Positions 11,757 through 23,200 of a stretch of DNA of 64,000 bases are shown one piece after another. The notes below the pieces were generated by a model, which worked only from the letters and a program-made list of their open reading frames with translations, was not told where the DNA came from and did no database searches. The translations under genes were made by a program, and so were the position numbers. The stretch lies in the NCBI GenBank assembly GCA_026545225.1, contig CM048845.1, positions 121,523,033 to 121,587,032 on the forward strand. Direction: 5' to 3'. The stretch is from Cornus controversa (lineage: Eukaryota; Streptophyta; Magnoliopsida; Cornales; Cornaceae). Within the stretch, counting starts at the first letter, position 1. Each line of letters opens with the position of its first letter.

Positions 11757-12060
11757 GGGATGATGGAAACTCAATTAATTCATACTTAATTTGAGAATTT
11801 GGTGAAACAATCAATTTAGGTCATTTGGAGTGATCAAACTTCTTTTAAAGAATCACACAAAGGGTGATTGCTCATTTGGGTTTTCATTGTGTGTTTGACT
11901 CATTTGATTTTTCAATTAGGATGATGGAAACTCAATTAATTCATATTGAGTTTGAGAATTTGGTGAAATAATCAATTTGGGGTTATCAAACTTTAAAGCA
12001 CATATGTGAAGAAATTAATTTGGGTCATTTGGGTTTTCAATTAGGGATGATGGTATATAT
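11757..12060 (+). repeat. Degenerate direct repeats, period about 165 bp
   Basis: The block GATGGAAACTCAATTAATTC followed by GAATTTGGTGAAA occurs at about 11762 and 11924. A third partial start (TTCAATTAGGGATGATGG) lies at about 12036. It is non-coding. Confidence 0.7.
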
Positions 12061-14242
12061 ATATATATAGAAGCATGTATGACTTGTATATGTGTATATG
12101 ATAGGAGAAGATGGTGGTGTTGGTGGTGGGTGGAGATGGTAATGCCAGTTGTGAGAGGAGATGGTGGTGTTAGTCGTGAGTGAATATGGTGATGCCGGTG
12201 GTGGGTGCAAAAGACAATTGAGAGAGAGATGATAAAGTAATTAAGGGTACAATGGTAAATGCACTTTCACAATTAATTGAGTTTATTTATATAATCACTA
12301 TTTTAATGGTTAAGTTAACAGATTATCAGATTCGGATCACTAACAGATTATCAGATTAAATGTTCCAATTCATATCTTAATTACTTTGATTTAGAGATTC
12401 AGACCGAAATCAGATCATATGAACATCTTACTAACCTTTAGAGTGATCAACACAAATGTGATTTTAGAACTTAGACGTCTAATTAGTACACGTAAGTATG
12501 TATTTGACTTTTTCTTTAAGAAAAATAAAAATAAAGAGAGACATAATAAAGAGGGGGAAGAATAGGAATGATAATTTTGTCCTCCCCGTATGGGACGGGT
12601 ATGAAATTTTTTTTTCTTCGTAAGGGCGGATTTGGGATGGAAAAGTATAACCCGCCCTGTACCTACCCGCGCTGCTGATGCATTTAATTATTATAAATAT
12701 ATTATATATTCTTTAATTATTATAGGGAAGGGAACAAGAGTTGTTTGGACTTTGTTTTTATTTTAGGGTAGTGTTATTGGCGCTCCACATACGCTCCAAT
12801 TCATGCTTTCATAAAATGAAATAAAATAAAATGGCGAGTTTACCCTCCAAATGATTCTTAGGATTTGTTAACCTTATCTATTTTCTTCTTCAACCTAATC
12901 TATTATCGGAGCCGTGAATTAAATTTTTTATGTAAAACTCAATCAAAAGATGTCAGATATATTCTTACACAGTTTTTCATTTCTTATGGAAATTAACAGC
13001 ATTATCAAATTTCATATTTCTCTGTGAATAAAGATTAATAACAATCTTTTATGATTTTTTGAAATACTAGAATCCAAATCTTTGAAAAAATTAGTGATTT
13101 TTTTTTTCATTACAGCAAAGCGTTGGGCTACATATGAATTATGGACTAGTTTCAATCATTTTTTTCCTGTTTACAAGAAAATTTATTTTTTTATTGTTTA
13201 ATTGCTCTACCTTTTTGGGATCAAATATTGATGATATAGTATTCATTTGTTGTTTCAAACATTTGAATTTTAAGTTTTATTATTATTTCATTGATGTAGA
13301 CGTGCATGAACAACTCCATAGCAAACTTTCATTCTAGAATAAAAGGCAACATCGTCATTTTCTTTAATAAAATAAAGTTTGAAACGCTATAGTAGTTTCA
13401 TAGAGCGCAAATAGTGTAAATATCACTGCCCTTATTTTATCTTTTGGTTGCATTAAGACTTCTTTCATTATTGAATCATACTTGTTACTGGGCTCTTTAA
13501 TTGTGGAATGTAGTTTTTGTAATAGGCTTTTTAATTGTGGAATCTTGTCATTTTACTTCTTATACCAGGGCTATATTACTTTGAATTTAATAGTATCAAA
13601 CTTGGTACTGACTACTAGGCTTGTATCTTTTGAAAAAATAATTTTTGGTTGATTTTTTGATGTGGTTACAAGTTTGTGGGGGCAAGGCGGGGCGGGGCGG
13701 GAATGAGTTTTGAAATCTTGCCCCGGTCCCAAACCCATGACAGGTTTGGGAATAGTATTGAAGGCAACGGGCTGAGGACGTGTTTTAGCAAATTAACCCG
13801 TGTTGTACCCGTCTCGTTGCCATTCCTAAGGAAGATGAATAAAATAATGATAAAAATATTTTAGTAATATGTAAATATTATATATAATATTATATTATAT
13901 TATATTGGATCAGATTATCATCGAACCGGATTGACCATAATCCATATTTGGTTTGTTTAGTTAACGGATTATCAAATTAAATGTTTCAATTCATATTCTA
14001 ATTACTATCTCGAATTCCTATTGAATTACAGTCAAAATTCGATCAATTGATAGGCTAGTCTACCTGTAATATATATCTCTGCCCATCTTCTCACTCATAA
14101 TATTGAGCTTAACCTCTTGTGCTTCCTTGAAGAACATGATGTAATCTAATTAGGTGGTGTTATACTTAATTCTTAACAAAAATTAAGTGATTATCCATTA
14201 AATAATTAAGTGTATTTGATGATGCAGTGTGTACACGACTTA
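12061..14242. other. Intergenic, repeat-derived, no gene seen
   Basis: The interval contains a GGTGGTG-rich stretch (12108-12215) and two GC-rich patches (12585-12680 and 13676-13830, with GGCGGGGCGGGGCGGG). The patches look like pieces of a dispersed repeat family. An ORF across 13676-13864 follows the GC-rich repeat and has no family signature. Confidence 0.5.
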
Positions 14243-14251
14243 AAAAGAAAA

Positions 14252-15194
14252 GGGCAAATTACACTTACCTCCCTTCTAGTTTGGCTTTATAACACTTACC
14301 TCCCCTGTGTTTTGGCAAATAACACTTACCCCCCTCTAATTTGCACATCGGTAACAAATATCCCATTTTGTCAATCAAACTAATAATTATTGTTGATGTC
14401 ATCAAAATTTAATCTTAAAAGGATAATTATATCCCACCATGAGCCACTATTTTGAGCAGACCCACTTCGGACCTTCAACCATAGCAACATTACCTCCAGA
14501 AGAGCCACCACCCACCTCCGTCTCCACCAAGCTTCACCACCTGTGCCATTAACAATCACCATTGAAACCACTGCCGAGAACACCTAGCTCTAGCCAAACC
14601 ACTAGCCACTATCATCCCAATGTCAGAGCTGCGATTAAAGCTGAGACCCACCACCTCCACTACCGCAGCTAGAAGACTTATATATCCACTGCCATCATCA
14701 CCTAGGCAAAAAAGACCTAATGTCAGTCAGACCCACCAAACCACCAACTCTACCACCATTATTCAAGCAACACGCAAACAGTCGTGTAAACTCATTTCTC
14801 CCACCATGAGCCACCACTATGAGTAGACCCACTTCGGACCTTCAACCGTAGCAACATCACCTCTAGTTGAGCTGCCACCCACCTCTATCTCCTCTATGCT
14901 TCACCACCTACGCCATCAACACTCACCATTGAAACCATTAGCCACTCCTATCCCAATGTCAGAGGTGCTATTGAAATCGAGACCAGCCAACTTCAGTCGC
15001 AGCATTTTTGAGGGTATAATTGTCTTTTTAGGATTAAATTTTGATGATATCAGCAATAACCGTTAGTTTGACTAACAAAAAGGGATATTTGTTACCAATG
15101 TGCAAACTAGAGGGGGGTAAGTATTATATGCCAAAACATAGAGAAAATAAGTGTTATAAATTCAAACTAGAAGGGAGGTGAGTGTAATTATCCC
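14252..15194. mobile_element. Non-autonomous Mutator-like element (943 bp) with exact 9-bp TSD
   Basis: Terminal inverted repeats of about 190 bp run from GGGCAAATTACACTTACC at the left end. They match, inverted, a right end finishing GTGAGTGTAATTATCCC. The element is flanked by identical 9-bp copies of AAAAGAAAA (14243-14251 and 15195-15203), the MULE signature. The interior (14430-15010) is C/A-rich and not transposase. It contains an internal direct duplication starting CCACCATGAGCCAC at about 14434 and 14799. Short ORFs on both strands follow the CCACCA-rich composition and show no domain. Confidence 0.93.
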
Positions 15195-15203
15195 AAAAGA
15201 AAA

Positions 15204-16205
15204 AATCTCTCCTAAAAATTATGTAAAATTTTAAGTGAGAAATACTTCAAAAAATATATATTAAAATGATTCTTAATTTATAACGGTTAAAATTTTTAGT
15301 GTTTAACTTTAAATTTAAAAATTATTAAAAATAAATAAAGTATAATTAACACTTAAAATTCATTTGTTAAGATTTTTTGTGCTTAATTTTTCATTTTTAT
15401 CACACTGTTATGGTTGTACAGGGCATAGGAGCCGGCCTGCATGCGCCATAATGAAGATTGGAGTGGATGATGATAATGTCCCTGGATTTCCCATTTTACC
15501 CTTAATCCCAACTGTCAATCATGAGGAATTTTAGTGTATATTTGAGAAGGGCCCCACTATTGTCTGGTAGATTTTTGATGTGATACATGACTACCATCCG
15601 ATCTGGACTTATCATCCTACTCTTCCGAACGTGCAGAGGCGCGTGACATTTAGAGCGTGGGACTAATCCAATTTCACCTCAAACTTTGTAAGCCCACGCT
15701 CCCAATAATGACTCGAGTGGGGCTCCGCGTACGCGCTATTGCAAAGAAAACGAATTGCATTCTGAAATCCGAAAGGTGGGACCCTCACTCCCATCTCTCA
15801 TTCAGCCTTTCGGATTTTGATTTCTTTAACAAAACTTTATTAGAGTTTTTATTGAAAGTTAAAGATGTAGAAAAAGAAAAGAAAAATGATTAAATATGTA
15901 GGGTATTATGTCATCCTGCAAGTGTATATACTTTTCAATCACAAAGTACCTTTTAAATAAATTAGCAGTCACTCTTCATGACATCGGTACAACTTTACAA
16001 AATTATATATATGAAAATTTATACCCAATAAATAGCTTGAGATCAAAAGAGTTTTAAAGGCACTTAAAGGATATTAGACAGAGGGGGTAAGTTTGTCTAA
16101 AGCCCCCTTCACTTGTACGGATTGTGAATAATCATAATAGGGAGCGGAAATAGTTCTTCCAAAAAGTCCTTTATGTACCGCATGACAATAGTTAAATTTA
16201 ATACT
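15204..16205. other. Intergenic, no gene seen
   Basis: AT-rich. A slightly GC-richer patch (15420-15790) carries an ORF (15657-15893) that shows no known motif and looks like a repeat relic. Confidence 0.4.
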
Positions 16206-16714
16206 TTAAGGTTCCGTTTGGATAGACGAGAGATAAAAAATATGAGAGGATAACATTAATATAACATAAAAAGAAAATAAAAGAGAAGATATCAATCACC
16301 TCTATTCATGTATGGATAAATAGGAGATGGAAGAAAAAAATGATAGTATTTTTGATTGGATAAGATAGGTGAGAGAAAAGAAAAGAAAGGATAACAACCA
16401 AATTACTATCATATACTTTTATGTTTAATGAGATACTATCATATACTTTTATGTTTAATGAGATACGAGTGAAATAACAATTTTATCTTTTCAATACAGT
16501 TTTTGAAATTATGAAGGTACTACTTAACATACTATCATTTCCCTTTTAATCTTCTCAATTTTGGGTGGATATGATATGATGGATGTTATCTCTTCAAATC
16601 TCTCTCAATCATCTCATTTCTCTCTGGTTAAAGTATTCAAACACAAAATATATTGTCATCTCCTTTCTTTTCTCCTTATCCTTCCAAATCATTTTGTCCA
16701 AACGATACTTAAAA
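16206..16714. mobile_element. MITE of about 510 bp
   Basis: The left end TTTAAGGTTCCGTTTGG matches, inverted, the right end TTTTAAGTATCGTTTGG (plus-strand CCAAACGATACTTAAAA). The interior is purine/pyrimidine asymmetric, with GAGAGGATAA-type text on the left and TTATCCTTCC-type text on the right, consistent with extended inverted repeats. Exact termini and target duplication (TTAA or TAA) are ambiguous. Confidence 0.6.
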
Positions 16715-18360
16715 TGAGAGAGATTATATTTTATTAATTATTGTGTAAGAGTCCTAATTTTGTATATTGTAGCATCACTTTTAATTTAAAGATTTGGCCA
16801 ACGATTTGATTTTAACGAATGCTAAACTTACAATTTATATAAAGATAATAATATAATGTAACAAGGTTTATGAGTGCTTTTTTATTTATTTATTTATTTT
16901 TTATCATCATCCTTACTTTTACAATCCATTTGGTAAGAAAGAACAGTGAGAGGAAGGAAAAGAGCAAAATAAAGGCTTCTCGTGGTTTGACAAGAGGGAA
17001 AGAGAGAAAGGGAAGGAAAATGGTAAAAAAATGAAAGTATTTCTTTTTTGACTTGCATTTTCTTTTTCTCCCCAAAAATGTGAAAAAATGAGGAGGAAAA
17101 CGACTTCCCCTCCTTTTGTTTCCTTTCATCCCTTAAACTTGATTATTTAACAATTAGAAAGAGAGAATAATTTTGATTTTATATATCTTATTCAGAAAGT
17201 TTAAACACTCTCCTTTTCTAGAATTTCTTTAGTCAAAAATAGAGAATTTATTCTACGGAAATAACATGCATAAAACAAAATGAGTTGTTACAAAAGTGTT
17301 GAAGGGTTCAAGATGCAGTAGAATATATACTTTTTCGAACTTCTCTGACTTTACCCAAGATGGAAGAGAAAACATTGATAGGCCAAGAGTCAAAACAAGA
17401 ATAAAATGATATTATTGTGTGTCCGGAGCTCTTACTCAAGGTATGAACACCTTTATTTTATCATCAAAAAGGTAAATGTCAATATTAAAAAATATTTCAA
17501 ATTAATTCTTAAAAATCACTGAAGAAAAAAAGTCAAAATTAAATTCAAAGTACATAACACGAACAGAAAAATAAAAGAAAAAGCAGTTGAATGACTTATA
17601 GAGTTTTAATAGTTTTTCAATACTTCACGTGCTTTCAAGATCAATTACTTTCTTCAAAATCTAAGAAAAGAAACAACCAATAGTAGAAAAAGAAAGTTGC
17701 GAGAGATTGGAAGCGCAAGCGAAAAAGAGAGGTTAAGAAGCGGTGAGAGACCGAAAACGTTAAAAATTAGAGGGGGAGACGAAAAGATAGTTCCATATTT
17801 AAAAGTATAGTTGTGTAATTTTTAAAAAATAATAATCATTAATTTATGAAATTAGAGTTAGAAGTGTCATTTCATTTAAGATAAAAGTGCAAACTTAGAA
17901 AAGAGGAGTGTCATTTCATTAATTTTTTTAGGAAGTAGAATTCTATCAGCGATATTTTTCTCCCAAAGTGTAGTTTTTACTTCTTGAAAACTAAAAATAT
18001 TTATTTCTATATTTCAGCTTTCCATGCATTTTTCTTGCACCACCTCTGACCCATTCCAAAAAAATGCATACACGTGTTCATACTGTGAGGTTTCTTTTTC
18101 TTTTTTCTTTTTTCCTTTTTTTTTTTAAATTTCTTCTATTTTCATTTTTTTTGGATTTCAAATGCATGAATGGGATTTTATTTTTTCAGATTTGGATTAG
18201 AAACTTGAGTTATTATGTAAATCCATTCAATTAAAAAAGAAGCATTAATAATTGAATGAATAAAATTGATTTAAGATACATTCATTTAGAGCGCAATTTA
18301 GGTAAGTAAAATATATTTGGTGCAACTTTCACAATCTTCAAATCACACACATAAAATCAA
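16715..18360. other. Intergenic, no gene seen
   Basis: AT-rich sequence with purine-rich stretches at 16920-17110 and 17640-17790. No exon, RNA gene or terminal repeat could be supported. Confidence 0.5.
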
Positions 18361-19016
18361 GGAATAATTGCCACTAAGTCTTATTTTTTACTATAATGAC
18401 AAATAAGTTCAACAATTTTTTTTATAGGACCAATAAGTCTTACTTTTAAAATTCTTTTACATTTAAGTTCGAAAACACTCACATTTCCACCTATACTTTT
18501 ACCAAATTAGATCTAAAATTTTGCAATTATAAGCTTCATTCAAAAATTGATATGTAAGCCAAAATTTTCTATTTGACTATTTAAACATATCTAAAAAATT
18601 TCATTAGCAATTTTTTTATATTCAAAATAATTAGTCTACTTTTTAGAAGGATAAAATTTTATTCAAATTGTTTCAATAAAAATTAATTATGATATTTTAT
18701 TAATTTTTCTTAATAGAATTTTTATTTTTTGTATGTTAAAAATGATTCCTGTAAAATCTAACAATTTTTTTTGGAATTGAACTGTAATTAAATTAATTAT
18801 TGTTTAAATTTATAATATGTATTTTCATTAATTAACTAAAATATAAAAGAACATAGGGAAAAAAGTGTTACGTATCTATTTTAGAATAAAAACTATAATT
18901 GTAAAACATTAAAGTACATTTATTTGGTAAGGGTATAAGTGATAAATTGGGTGGCTTAGTACTTAAATGAAAAAAGAATTCCAAAAATAAAACTTATTGG
19001 TCATATAAAAAATTTA

Positions 19017-19753
19017 GGCCAAATTGCATTAAACCTATACTTTTAAAAAGTGAAAAAATACCTTCTTGTATTATTTTTGTCACCAAACAATTCCTTTGTG
19101 CTTTTAAAAGTTGCAAAACATTCCCTTTTAGCTGACGAACTTAAATTTATGTTAAGTGAATTACATAAATACCCTAGTTAATACTTTTTATTCTTCTCTT
19201 ACTCTCTCTCTCTCTCTCTATATATATATACACACACTCACACATATTAGCCAAACAATGCATACTTCACTTCCAATCTCAATCAAAACCTAAAATTCTA
19301 GTAATCATGCAGGCTTTTGATGATCAAAATCTAAACAAACCCAAATAAAAATAAAACATCGATTAGAACCATGAATTAGACCAACAAATAACCCAAATAA
19401 AAACAAAAACGAATCGTATTGAATTGAACCTGCAAGACACTATTTCAGTAGCAAGTGTTGCCGAAATTCTCGAGTTCGAAGTAGCTCTCGCCTTTTGGGA
19501 AGTGGGAACTGGTCTCCGAGAGCTTTCTCAAGCTTCGAATCTTCGCACCCATGAGACCATCAACCAAATACCAAAGGACTTGGTGATAATTTGAGTTTAT
19601 GTATTGATTTTTTTTTTTGTTAGTGCAACATTAACATACAAACGAAATTTGCTCACAGCAGTAAGAGAGTAAAGAATAAATTTAAGAGACGTTCTTAGAA
19701 AGTCTGATCGAGATATTGCCTAAACAGAAATAAAGTATAAGTGGCATTTACCC
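19017..19753 (-). mobile_element. Candidate Pack-MULE nested in the 18361-19810 element
   Basis: The ends begin GGCCAAATTGCATTAAACC on the left and, inverted, GGGTAAATGCCACTTATAC on the right, resembling common plant MULE termini. The flanking 9-mers AAAAATTTA and AAAATTATA agree at seven of nine positions. Inside is a fragment of a ubiquitin-specific protease gene on the minus strand. There is no transposase. Confidence 0.5.
19430..19552 (-). pseudogene. UBP3/UBP4-type deubiquitinase first-exon fragment
   Basis: The minus strand encodes 41 codons starting MGAK. They include FPKGESYFELENFGNTCY, then an in-frame TGA where Cys is expected, then NSVLQ and a GT donor. Plant UBP3/UBP4 proteins start MGA and have YFG-ENFGNTCYCNSVLQ, with an intron after Gln. 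The active-site Cys (NTC) is present, but the stop kills the frame and no later exons are found. The piece probably hitchhiked with the surrounding inverted-repeat element. Confidence 0.82.
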
Positions 19754-19941
19754 AAAATTATAACAATTATTATTATTTTTTAAAAAAAGGACTTAGTGGT
19801 AATTTTCTCAGAAATGAAACTACAATTATTTATTTATTTATTTTGACCAAATATATGGATCTTAAAGACAACTACGAAAACATCGAAAATGCTTCTCCCA
19901 CCGCACCTCGTCTGTACTCTCTCCGACTATTCGTCCTTTTG

Positions 19942-19951
19942 CCATATATAT
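19942..19951 (+). promoter_or_regulatory. Possible TATA box for the ABHD17-like gene
   Basis: CATATATATG followed by CT-rich leader sequence (CTCTCTCTCTCTCTCC at 20009-20025 and more to 20220). That would give a 5' leader of about 310 nt before the ATG at 20289. A Y-patch-like CT-rich leader is typical of plant promoters. Inference only. Confidence 0.35.
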
Positions 19952-20288
19952 GCACACACACTATCTTTATCGTTTAATGTAGCCGTCACACGACAAAACC
20001 CACTCAACTCTCTCTCTCTCTCTCCGAAAAATCTGAGTCCAACGTTCGAAAGCCCAGGACGTCTCGTCAAATTTCTACCGAAAGCTTCCCCTCCTACCTC
20101 ACGCGCCGCCCAACAACGCCTCTCTCCCTCTGTCTCTCTCCATCAGAAGTAAAGAGAGATCGCCATCTTCTCCCCCACCACTTCAAGCTCCCATTTTCTC
20201 TCCCCTCTTTCTCTCTAACTACCAAAAAAAGGATATTTGAAGATAAAAAGTTTAGATACTATATGAATCCAAAACCTCTGAACCGAAG

Positions 20289-23200
20289 ATGGGCGGAGTC
20301 ACCTCGTCAATCGCCGCTAAGTTCGCCTTCTTCCCACCAAGCCCGCCCTCGTACACAGTGATCGCCGCCGCCGACGAGTCCTCCGCCGGCCGATTTCACA
20401 TACCGGAGCTTCCGAGGAGGGACGGTGTTGATTTCTTGAAGCTTCGGAGTCGACGAGGGAACGAAATCGTGGCCGTTCATATCAAGCACCCCAAAGCATC
20501 GGCCACTTTGCTCTACTCTCACGGTAATGCCGCAGATTTGGGTCAGATGTTTGAGCTTTTCGTCGAATTGAGCCTCCGTCTTCGCGTCAATCTCATGGGG
20601 TAAAACATTTAGTCTCCACTTGTGTTGTTTATAGTCAGTCAATTTAGGAACTTCATGCTTAGCTCTGTTTTGTTGTAGTTTGTTGCTATAGTCGTTGCTT
20701 AATTTGGTGAACTGTAAATAAAAGAAAATGGGGTTTATTTCGTGATTATATAAGCTTCTGGTAGTGAACACTATTATAGAATTTCATGAATTGGGATGAT
20801 AGAAAGGGTTCCTGTGAATACAGTGACAAACCTTTTTCATCTGTTTATTGTGCATGAAAGATATGCTCTTTCTAAATGTAGGAATCAATGTTTTTACTTT
20901 TTATTTTATTTTATTTTATATTTGGGCAAAATGAATTTAAACATATGAGTATGACCTATAGATATTAGCTTAATTCTGGGCATGTCTGAAAGATAAAATG
21001 CTTCAATTTCGTGGCTACTGTAGTAATCCACAGACGCTTTTTAGGAGTGTCAGGTTGATTGATTTCTTTTTTTCCTTGTGTTGTGTTGCTAGTTAATTTT
21101 CGGAATATGTGTTTTTGGCACTCGTATCTAATGGAGTTATATGATCTTTGCACTCCTTAAGGATTAAGGATAAAGGATAAAGTATTTTATTCAATTGAAA
21201 AGTTGGTCAGTGGAAATATCATGTTTGGATGGTCTCTTGTATAATTGAGGTAGGGAGGCAAATGAGCCCAGTTGTTCATAAACAGCTCAAGCTTGGCTTG
21301 ATTAAAGCTTGCTCGAATGAGCCAAGCCTGAACAATCCATGGCTTGACTCGATAAGCTTGTGAACATGTTCATGAACAACTATTCGTGAACAAGCTCGAT
21401 AAAGGCTCTTGTGAATATTACTTGATTATTAGGAATTCTTTTGATTTGTAGTTGTTTTTTCTTCTTGAAAATCTTAATCTCAAGCGCAAGCTCAAGAATG
21501 AGCTCAATATTAGGAACAAAATTGACTAAACGAATAAACAAGCAAAGTTTGAGCTTCATGAGTAATGTTTAAGCCGAACTCGAACACTCTTATAGAGGCT
21601 CGACTTGAGCTCGACCTCGAACAATCAAAAGCTCGGCTTGTTTGCAACCCTAAATTGAGCTCTTGCCTCTCGGAGTGTTGATGAGGTGAGCCTTGGGGCA
21701 ACGTTAAGGTTGTTCCATTTTGACCTGGAGGTCACGAGTTCGAATCAAGGTACCAATCTCTTCGCCTGCGAAGGTAAGACTGCATACATCTGACCTTTCA
21801 CAGACCCCGTAATAGCGGAAGCCTCGTGCACTGGGCTAACCCTTTAGCTCTCCTAGAGTGTTGATGACTTATTTTATGGCAAAGATGTATGAAGTCTTTA
21901 AAATCTTTTCAATATGACTTTTGGTTGTCCCCAAGCCTTATTTTCCCTGCTTCTTGAAGGTCGTAGGTCCTTTTGTCATCCCTTGGCTGCCTTCTGTCCT
22001 ACTTCCTCACTACTTACTATATTATAGAGTTTAGACGACAAATCAGTGAGGCAGTTGACATGATTTTATGTGTGAGTTTATATCTATATGGGGAAGTTGG
22101 ACTCAAGCTTATCGATTTTTACCTCCTCCAATAGACTATTATCGTTTTATGAGTTACCTTACAAGGTTTTCTCATTCTTGTTCTCATGTATTGCAAATAA
22201 TTGCAAATTTGACATCCACTTGTAATGTTATTTATTTTTTAAGTCCCATCATTTGATCATAAATTTGCATTAACTGATCCTTTCATTCAACTTTGACTCA
22301 TTAAGTTGGTGTTGGGTTTCAACCATAGTTTGGAAAACCGGTTGGTTCACAACAGAATTTGGCACGACTGTTAGTCTCAAATTCACGCGTGAACCAAAAT
22401 TTTTCTTCTTTTTTTTTTAATAAAATAAAATTTTAAAATACTTCAATGGGTTATTTATTTTAGAATGTACGATATTTGTTTTAGAATGCTAAAATATGTA
22501 ACCATAATATGTTAACCATGGGGATCGAACCGTAGACCTTTGAGAGAATAACAAAAGGATCTACTACTTTTCCACGTTGCATCTTTGTTATATTTAATGA
22601 TAGTTTTTTTTATATAACCTAATAAAGCACTCAAAATAAACTTAAATCAATATAGAATCAGCGAGTCTCCATCTCGTTGAATTATTTAATGTTTAGTCTT
22701 AGTTTATATTTGTTTCTGTCAATATAGAATCTTTCATTTGGTAAATAAAGACATAACAAAAAGTGACATAAATAATTAATATCTATCTCTGTCAATATAG
22801 GACCTTTCATTTGATCATTAAAGACATACACAGTATATTAATGAAAATTGAACAAAAAGTGACATAAATAATTAATATGATCATAAATTATATAGATGTT
22901 ATATAATATATATGTTATGATTCATAATTTTCTTCTACTTTTGACTTGTATTATATTTTTTTCAATTTATTTTTTATTTTTATTTTGTCTTCTCACATGT
23001 TATATATGGTATGAATTTTCATTTATTTGATGCTTAAATCTTTTATTGTTCATTAATTTAGTAAAAAATATAATTACTAAGCCTTTTTAGTAAGGATGAC
23101 ACCTTGAATTTATAAATGGGTCAGGGTCACTACTTGTGTTAAATGGCTTAAAAAAATTCAATAAAATCAGTAAAAATCTATTTTATTGAATCATGTTGTA

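Larger units (their letters stand above)
18361..19810. mobile_element. Inverted-repeat DNA element interrupted by a second element
   Basis: The left end (AATTGCCACTAAGTC at 18366) matches inverted the right end (GACTTAGTGGTAATT at 19790-19804). Further inside, ACCAATAAGTCTTAC near 18430 matches inverted a segment near 18990 (AAACTTATTGGTC). The inner right match is separated from the outer right end by about 730 bp. The simplest reading is one inverted-repeat element whose right arm was split by the nested element at 19017-19753. No clear target duplication was found. Confidence 0.5.

Noticed and set aside
14380..14826. ORFs on both strands inside the MULE
   Set aside because: They follow CCACCA/TGGTGG composition and an internal duplication. 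There is no domain and no start context.
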